Position numbers and translations under genes: made by a program. Below, in pieces: positions 1 through 9,000 of a stretch of 14,670 nt of DNA; the stretch's first letter is position 1, and every line of letters begins with the position of its first letter. Under the pieces are notes generated by a model that ran no database searches, was not told where the DNA came from, and worked only from the letters and a program-made list of their open reading frames with translations. The stretch is taken from assembly GCA_024681875.1 (NCBI GenBank), contig JAILAA010000205.1, positions 1 through 14,670 on the forward strand. Direction: 5' to 3'. Origin of the DNA: Prevotella sp. (GTDB lineage: Bacteria > Bacteroidota > Bacteroidia > Bacteroidales > Bacteroidaceae).

Positions 1-3000
1 GCGACCGCCGTTGTATAGCGTCTGTATCGACTGCCAGATGCCGTTGTCGTCCATCTGCAGCTGTCGGGTAGTGTGCGCGTCGATGATGGCCTCCCTACCC
101 TTCTCGCCTACCAGGTGGAACTCCGGCCCGTTGGTGATGTGTGTCTTGGCGTTCTTACCCATGTAGCGTGCGCGGTACGTCTTTCCGTCTGCACTATCCA
201 CGTTATACTGTCTGCCAGGCGTCAGCGTCGACGGGTCCGTCAGCTCATTCACGTTACCCTCGCCATACGTCATCATACCCGTTGCCATGCGCCCTGCGCC
301 GACTGACGCGCCTGTCACCTGTGCTATCTGCGACTTCGACTTGGCGACCTTCGACACGGCCATGCCCATCAGCCCTCCCAGCAGCGCCGTCAGGGCGGAA
401 AAGACGATGGGGCCTGCGATGGGACCCAGCGACTCCACGGACTTGCCGAGGATGCCCGGCAGCTTGGTGGCCGTCTCGCCCTCCGACTGTGCCAGGTTGG
501 TCGTCAGGGCGCTGATGGCTCCGTTGCCCACGGCCTGCAGGGCTATCATCTCGAACTTCTGGGAAGCGGACAGGTTGTCGTTCGACATGGCCTGATAGGC
601 AATGCCGTACAGGTTGGCAGCCTGCGTCATCTTGGCGAAGGTGCTCTGCGTGCTGGCCTGTATCTTCTGGTTGTTACTGGCAGTCTCTTTCGCCTGCCTC
701 TTCTCGTTGCCGGTCACCACCTCCGTCACCGCATTGCTCTCGTCGATCCTCTGCTGCGCTTCGGGCGACAGCTCGCCAGACGGGTAGCTGCCCTGTTTGT
801 CGCTGCTGAAGCTGTCGCCCGTACTGGCTCCTCCAAGGCCCGCTCCTGCCGCGTCTTCCGCCGTCCCCTCTCCAGTACCCTGCCGCATCTGCATGGCCAG
901 GCTGTTCACGGCCTCCGTCAAGCCGTTCTCGGCTGCCGTGTTCAGGTTCGTGGCCTCCGTGTTCAGGTCCATGCTCTGGTTCTGCATGGCGGCGTTCATC
1001 CAGTCGGTGATGCTCTCCGACATCCTCTGGTTGATGTCGTCCATCACCTTCTTCCATGCGTCAGCCTGTGCGTTCTGCTGCTCTATCTCGCGCTGGCGCT
1101 CCAGGGCCTCGCGCTGGTCGAGGTATTCGTAGTGGGCCGCGGCATCGTCCGTGCCCTCGTGGTCGATGACGATGTAGGTTCCTGCTCCTGGGCCGCCATG
1201 TCCGGTGAGGTTCATCTTCGCCAGCTCGTTGTAGTATTCGCGGTTGCCGGCATTGCTGGCCTCGAACATCTCCCGCGTGGACGAAGCTATCAGGCTGCTC
1301 CACTCCCTCAGTTCGGCATAGAGGCGGTTCTGGCTTTCCTCCACCTTCGCCGTCAGTTCCTCCTCCTGTTTCAGGAGCTCGGTCTGCTCCTTGGTGGTGG
1401 CCAGGTTGAGTGCCATCTGCACGTGCTGCGCATCCTGGCTCTTGCGCTTGGCTTCCTCCAGGTTGCCCTGACCCCTCAGTTCTTCGGACTGCTGCCTCAG
1501 TATCTCCACCTGTGCCAGTCCGCGTTTGCGCATCAGGTCGTAGTAGGCCCGCTGCATGGCCATCTGCACCTGCATCTGCTTGATGGCCAGCCTGTCGGCC
1601 ACGCGCTCCGATGCCTGCCCTGCGCCGATGAGCGAGTTGGCACGGCTTACGCGGCCCTGCTCGACGCCCAGCGTCGAGATGGTCTTGTCGAAGGCCTGCT
1701 TCATGGTGGTCTGTCCGCCGGGCATGAGGATGTTGTTCCACATGATCTCGGCTTCCTTCTTCAACAGCGAGGCTTCCTTCCTGATGGCGTCCTGGATAGT
1801 GTCGAAGGTGGAGCGCAGCTGCGCCATCAGGCCCTCCTGCATCTGCGGGTTCTGCTTCATCTCCTCCACCCATGCCGTCAGTCCGGCCTTGGCGGCGCGC
1901 TGCATGACCTCCCCGGCGGTGGACGAGTAGGCGTGCTCCGCCTCGCCCAGCAGGAACGTCAGCTCCTTGAACGACTCTTCGGCCTGCCTCCGGTTGAACT
2001 CCGCCATGTCGGCGTTCTTCGCCATCAGGTCCTCGCGCTCCCTGCTCATGTGTGCCGTGAGGATGCCCATTGTCGTGAGGCTGTCCTCCAGCCCCCTGGT
2101 GATGCCGTTGAACGGACGCTCCTTGTCGATGATGTCCCGGATGGCCTTCATGTGCTGGCCGATGGCGTTGCGCTGGCGCAGGAAGTCCTGCTCTATGCCC
2201 TTGTCCAGGTCGCCGAGGATCCGGTCCATGGCGGCCTTGCTCCTCAGTCCCACGTCCTCGATGAACCTTACCGTCTGTGCAATATCCCTCTGGATGAATG
2301 CTGTCGTCTCGCCGGTGCGTTCCGATATGATGTCGAAGACGGCCTGCTGCTCAGCCTCGGCCACCTCTGCGCCCCTCCTGGCATAGAGCTGCTGCAGCTC
2401 GGCGCGGCGCTGCCGCCACTCTGCCTCGTTGGCGATGGTGCGGCTGCGGGCTTCTGCCTCGCTGATTTCCTCGTCGTTCTGGGCCTCCTGGATCATCGCC
2501 TTGCGCTCGGTATAGTAGGCATCCAGCTCGTCGAGATAGTATTTCATCTCATCCCTCACCACACGGCCCGCCTTGCGCTGTGCCTTGGGGTCCAGCCAGT
2601 CGCCGGTGTTCGTCAGGTGCTTGGCATGAAGGGCATCCTGTATCTTCAGCCGCTCCGAGTTGTACCATTCTATGGCATCGTCGGTGGTCTTGATGTTCTT
2701 TCGGACGGCATCGGTAATGAACTTCGCGTCCTCCGACAGCACGGCCTGGACGTCGGCGCCGTTGGCCAGCGCCCTTACGCGCTCCAGCATCTCCTTGCGG
2801 CGTGCCACGAGGTCGTCGCCGTTCCACTCCGCGTATGGAGAGGTGACTTTGTTGTAGTCGCCGTAGGGGTTGGAGCCGCCGCCTCCTCCGCCGCCGCCGT
2901 TGTTGTCGGTATCCGACTTGATGTTGAGCTTGCTTACCTGGGTCTTCAGCTTTTCGAGGTCCTTGTCTATCTGCCCGATCTCGGCCTTGATGCGGTTCCT

Positions 3001-6000
3001 CTCACTGACGCTGCCCTCGAACTCGTCGATGATGGCAGGCTTCATGGCCGTTGCTCCCTGCCGGGCTATCTGCGACTCCTGGAATCCGGCAGTAGCGCCA
3101 CCCGTGGCACTTCCGACATACTCCTGCTGACGTTTGTATTCGCGTTTCCCAGCTCTATATTTTTTACGGTTCTCATTCTCCCATTCCTCACGCTCCGCCT
3201 TCTCGTCCTCCAGCTCAATACGCTTTTTCTGCAGTTCCTCTGCCTTGGCATCAAGGGCACGGGCACGGGCCGTTGCCAGTATCTGCTCGGACAGGTCCCT
3301 GTAGGCACCGGCGGCGGCAGCAGCCAGCTCGCTCTCCGTGGACAGCTTTGAGTAGTATTCGTTATACTTGGCGTCGCCTACCATGTCCTTGAGGGCCTTC
3401 TTGCGCTCTTCCATCGAGTTGGTCTGGTCTTGCGTCGCCTTGTACAGCTTCTCCAGCTCGATGCGCTCCTTGACGCTCTCTTCCTTGGCCTTCTTCTCTA
3501 TGTCGGCCATGACGTCCATCTGCCTTGCAGCCTCCCTGGCACGCTTTGACGCCTCCAGGAGCTTCATGCCCAGGAACAGCACTGCGGTAGCCACCGCCGC
3601 AATGAGGTTGGCCTTCATGGCCTTGTTGAGCTTGCCGGTGGCCATTGCTGCTTCCTCGTTGGCTACGGCCACGGCTTCCGTCGCTGCGGCATCGGCAGCC
3701 TTGGCGGCTGTGTCGGCCGCCGTTGCAGCCGCCGACTTCTGGGTGGCAAACAGGAACTGCCCCATGGATATGAGTGCCGTGCCGATCGCCTCCGTCCACT
3801 TCATCTTCATAAGGGTCAGATAGGCAATGGTATAGCGGAAGAACGACCCCATGGGTCCTTCGTCGGAAATAAGGTCAACCAACTTGTGCAACATGCCGAT
3901 GATGTCGCCAAGCCAGCTCTCCGCGCTGGCGCTGACGAAGAACTCCTCTATCCGGTTCTTCAGGCGTTCCAGCTTACCGGCAGCCGTCTCGTTCATGTTG
4001 TTGTACTCGTCCGACAGGGCAATGTTCTTGCTGTAGGCGATGCCCGCCGTATTCAGCTGCCTCTCCAGCTCGTCCACGTTCTGCGACAGCAGGCCGAACA
4101 CGATGCCTGCTCGGGCGCCCTGCTGGTTCAGCTGCTTCATGACGTCCTGCATGGAGGTGCTGCGTCCCAGCATGTTCTCCACTGCATCGGCGGCGCCGTT
4201 CATGCCCTCCTCGGTGGACATGTCGAAGCCCTTCACGCTGTCGTGCAGCTTGCGGAAGATCGTCACCATCTGCTCCATGCCGCTCATGCCCTTCAGCTCC
4301 TTCTCGGTGATGCCGATGGCGTTGGCCACGGCAAAGGCGTTGTTCCTGATGGCGGGAATCATCCGCGAGAGAGCCGTTGCCGACATCTCGACGCGTCCGC
4401 CCAGCGCGTCGACCGTAGAGCCGAGGGCTGCCACCTGGTCGATGGTGATGCCGGCCTGTGCGCCCACGGCGCCGACGCGCTTCACGAAGTCCGTAATGGC
4501 CGGTGCCGCGGATGCGCTGTTGGCACGCAGGGCGATGATGGTAGAGCCGACGCGCTCCAGCGTCTCGCGCACGTCGTCGTTGTTACGCTTCAGGTCTCCC
4601 GTGGCCGCTGCTATCTTCATCAGCTCGGTGGCCGACTCCTCTCCCATTTCCGGCAGCGCGACCATCAGCTGGTTGGCGGCTTCGGTGAATCCCTGTATGT
4701 CCTGCTGAGTCTTCAAGCCCAGCTGGCCGCCTCGTGCCGATATGCTGAGCAGATTCTCTATGGATGTGCGTGTGTCGAGCTTTGCCAGGTTGTCGCTCAG
4801 CCGGCCTACCTCGTCAGCCGTAAAGCCGGTGGTCTTCCTGACTTCACCCATCTTGTCGGACAGGGTCAGCAGGTCGTCAGCCGTAGCCGTCATCTTAGAC
4901 CACAGCATATTGAATCCCATGTACATGCCGACATAGGTCTTCAGCCGGCTCCATGCCTTGTCCCATGACGATGAGGTGGCCCTGGCCTGGCCCTCCATCT
5001 CCTTGAGGGTGTTCTTGGCATTCTTCACCTGTTCTGCGAAAGCCCTGTATTGTTTTGAGTTCTTGTCCAGCGAGCCTTCCATGCGGCGCAACTCGCCGTC
5101 GGCACGCTTGATGGCGGCGCGCAGCTCCTCCAGGCTCACGGCGTTGGCGGGCTGCTTCATCAGCATCTGCATCTTCGACTGGCTCATGTTGAAGTTGTCC
5201 TGCTCGAACTTCAGGTCGCGCAGCTTCTTCGACAGCTCTGCCAGCTTCTTCTCTTCCGCATCGGAGGCCTGGCCGCTGCCCTTCTTCTGCTGGATAAGCC
5301 TGATGACGGCCTCGCGCTCCTGCTCAATGGCCTTGGTTGCCTGCTGTATCTGCTGGGGCGAGGCAAGGAAGCCGTCCTTGCCGGCACCCTCTGCAAGTCT
5401 CAGCGCATCGGCAAGAGACATCACGTCCTTGCTGGCCTTCTCCGCCGACTGGCCTGCCTTTGCCAGATACTCATTGATCCTGGCGATGGTGTCGGCTTCG
5501 TCCTTCTGAGGCAGCGAGTCACGGTATCTCTTGAGTGCATCGGCCTGACGCTTTGTCTCGTTGGCACTGGCGTTCTCGTCCTGTCCGCTCTCAAAGAAGC
5601 CGAAGGCTTCCTGTCCCTCTGTCCTGATCTTGCCGGCGGCCATCTGCTCCTGCAGCTGATGCACCCGCTTCAGGTCCTTCTCGTAGCGGGCCAGGCTGGC
5701 TGATGCAGTCTTGGGGTCGTCAACCAGGCGCTGCCAGTATTGCTCCTGCGCCCTCAGGTCCGACTCCGACAATTCCTTCATATTGTATAGCCGCTTGCGC
5801 ATTATCGTGTCGAGCTCCTGACGCTTGCGGGCGGCCTCGGTCTCCTTGCGGGCTGCGCGCTCCGCCTCTACGCCGTACTTCCTGATGTGCTCCTCGGCAT
5901 CCACGATGGCCGTCTTCAGCCGCTGGTACTCCGGACTCGTGGCGGCCAGCGTCTGCTGATACTGCTTGGCGGCCTCGATGGCGTTGCGGATACTTCCCTC

Positions 6001-9000
6001 GCTCATCAGCATCTTGTTGAAGTATATCCTCTGGGCGTCGGCCTTCACCTGCTCAGTTGCAATACGCTTCTGCTCGCGTGCAATGGTCTCCATGTTGGTC
6101 TTGGCCTCTATATATGCCTGACTGGTACGCTCGGCACCGTCCATCTGCGCCTGCCAGTAGCGGCGTGTCTCTTCCAGGCCGGCATCGGACAGCCTGTTGA
6201 GACCGTCCATGCGGTCTTTCATCGTCTGCAGCCGGTCGGCGGCCTGCTGTGCGCTGCGGGCGGTCTCCAGCCCGTACTGCTTCATGTGCTCCTCGGCACG
6301 GATGATGTTGTTCTGCAGGTCGGCATATGCTGCATTGGTGGGCCTCATGGTAGCCAGCAGCTGCTTGGCGGCATTCACCGACTCCTGCAGCTCTTCACCC
6401 GACAGCGTCCTCAGGTTCTTGCGGCCCAGGCGTCCGGCACTTGTCTCGAGCTGTGCCTGCGTCTGCCTGTCCTGCTCGGCGCTGATGCGTCTCAGGTTGC
6501 GCTCGGCTTCCTTGAAGGCACGGCTGCCACGGGTGGCGCCCTCCATCTGTGCCTGCCAGTAGCGCTGCGTCTCGGTCAGCCCTTCCTTCGACAGGCGGTT
6601 CAGAGCCTGCATGCGCTCCTGCATCTGCTTGTGCTTGTCGGCCAGCAGCTGCTGGGCTTCTGCCTGCTTCTGCGCCGTGCGCGCCGCCTCGATGCCTGTT
6701 TCCTTCAAATGCTTCTCAGCCCTGACGATGCTTTCGGCCAGCTTATTGGCTTCGTTGCTGCCGCTCTCGTAGGTCTGGATGAGTTGCTTGGCTGCCTCGA
6801 TGCCCTGGCGTATATCCGTCTCGCTCAACTTGCCCAGGTCGTCCACCTTTAGGCGGTCGGCGATGGGTTGCGACAGTTTGGCTACCTCGGCATTCATCTG
6901 AGTCAGTCGCTCACTCAACCGATTGATGGCGTCACCGCGCTCCTGCATAGTCTTGGCGTCGGTGGCCTCGGTCTCTATCTTCTTCTTCAGCAACTCTATG
7001 GCCTGCTTCACCTTTTCGATGCTGACATTCTCGCTCTGTGCCATCTCAATGGCGGCCTCGGTCTCGCGCTTGTTCAGGCTGGTGATGGTCTGTGCGTTCT
7101 GGTCGTAGGCCAGCGTCAGGTCGTTGACCTCCTTGGCCAGGCTCTCGGCCTGCTGGCGCATCTTGGTCATCTCCTCCTCCGACTTGCGTTCCGGTATGGC
7201 TTCACGCTCGGTGATCCTGATGGTCTCGTCGGCACGGTTGGCGGCACGGTTGGCGCTGCTGCGGTCTTTCTTGGCCTTGTCGCTGGCTTCCTTCATCGGG
7301 CCGGCCTTCGCCAGCTCCTCGTTATACTCGGCCGTCTTCCTGGCGAGCCGCTCCGTCACGTCAGACTGTTCCTTCTCGGCAGCCGTCTCGCTCTCGGTCA
7401 TCTTCTTCAATTTCTCCTGGGCCTTCTCCAGCTGCTTCTTCTTCTCAGCGAGTTGGCCGTCCAGCTGTGCTCTGCGCTTCAGCAGTTCCTCCATCGTCAT
7501 CTCGGCATCGGCAGACTCCTTCACGGCCTGCGTCTCCTCCTTGGTGGCTTTGGCGCGATCGCCGGCAGCCTTGGCACCCTTCTCCTGCAGCTTCGCGAGG
7601 CGTTCGGTATTGCCGGCCTTCTGCTGTTCCAGAGCGGCTATCTGTTCGTCGATTTGCTTTTTCTGCTGGTCAACGCTGACGTTATCTTTCTTCGCCTTGG
7701 TATTCGCATCAGTAGCGGCGGTCTCCGCTTTTATGGCACCAGTCTTGGCGGCCTGATATTCTGCATAAGCCTTGTCAACGACGGCTTGCTGGCCTTTCTC
7801 GCCTTCTATGTATTTCTGCTTGTATTCCTCGGCTCTCTGCTCTTCTAAGCCTCGCTGTGTCAACTTGCCGTTGATTTCTATAGGACCGCCTATGGCGTCG
7901 GCATCGGCTAATCTCTGCTGATAAACCTTCTTGCGACGTTCGAGTTCTTCGTTTTCATGCTGGTACGCCTCGCGCAGTCGCTTCACCATGATTTCCTGCG
8001 CCCGTTCAGCAGCAGTCTGTTCCTTGACAGCTTCGGTAATACCCTTCGAGATAGACAAGAGTTCCTGCATGGTTCTTGTGCGTGCAGCCAACTTCTCGTT
8101 ATCTATCTTAAACGAGAAATTACCGCTATTCTCGAAGCCAGACTTAATCAGTCCGTTATCAGTACCCGTTATAAGTTGCCTGATAATATCAAGGGTTTCT
8201 TTTTTACCACCCTCAATATTATATCGCTTTTTGAAGTCATCGACAACATCGTTGACAGGTTTTCCGCTTTGCAGCATGTAGGAACCATCTTTGCTGATGA
8301 TGCCATGTTGCTTGACAGAATTTCTAAGGAAGTTCTGTGCCTCTTCGGGATTGGAGATTTGCAATTTACCGCCTTTGTACTCAAAGGTCGATAACTTTTT
8401 CATTTCCTCCAATGCGGCCTTGGCTTCCTCTGCCGTCATCTTCATGGCCTGTGCCTCTTCCTTGGCGGCTTCGGCACCCTTCTTGGCGGCGTCGGCTCCC
8501 TTATCCTCAGAGGCGGTCAACTCGTCACGGTGCTTTTTCAGCAGTTCAATGGCGCTGTCCAGATCCTGATTGTCCTTGGTCAGTCTCTCCAACTCCTGCT
8601 GCTCTTTATTCGTGAGCTTCACCTTTTTCTCGGCGGCCTCGTTCTGCTGTTCGGCAGCCTTGGCGGCTTTCTCGGAGGCGGCGGCAATCTTTCCTTTCAG
8701 CTCGGCTTCGTCCTCCTCGAGACTCTTCTGCTCTCCTGTCAGCTTGTTGATTCTCTCCGTCTGTCCGGCTGCGCGCTCACGGGCCTTCTCAAGATACGAC
8801 TGGGCGGCCTCGATGCGTATCAGCTGGTCGTCCTTCCCCTGGTTCTGCTGAATGGCGAGGAAGCCGATCTGTTCGTCATAGCGCAGGGTGGCAAACTTCT
8901 TCTGCACCACGTCGCTTCGCTCCATGGTGTGTACCAGTTTGCGGGCTTCCTCCTCGGTTATCTTGTAGTATTCGGCCAGCTGCTTGATAGGCTCTGCGGC

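Noticed and set aside
1061..1873. 270-codon minus-strand open frame in a different frame from the tape measure gene
   Set aside because: It overlaps the real frame on the same strand and gives an Arg/Gly/His/Pro-rich product typical of out-of-frame GC-rich sequence.
1132..3351. 739-codon plus-strand open frame over the tape measure gene
   Set aside because: It is antisense to a 3514-codon open frame that contains recognisable tape measure motifs. Its product is a low-complexity Leu/His/Gly/Val-rich sequence, as expected from the complement of GC-rich coiled-coil codons.
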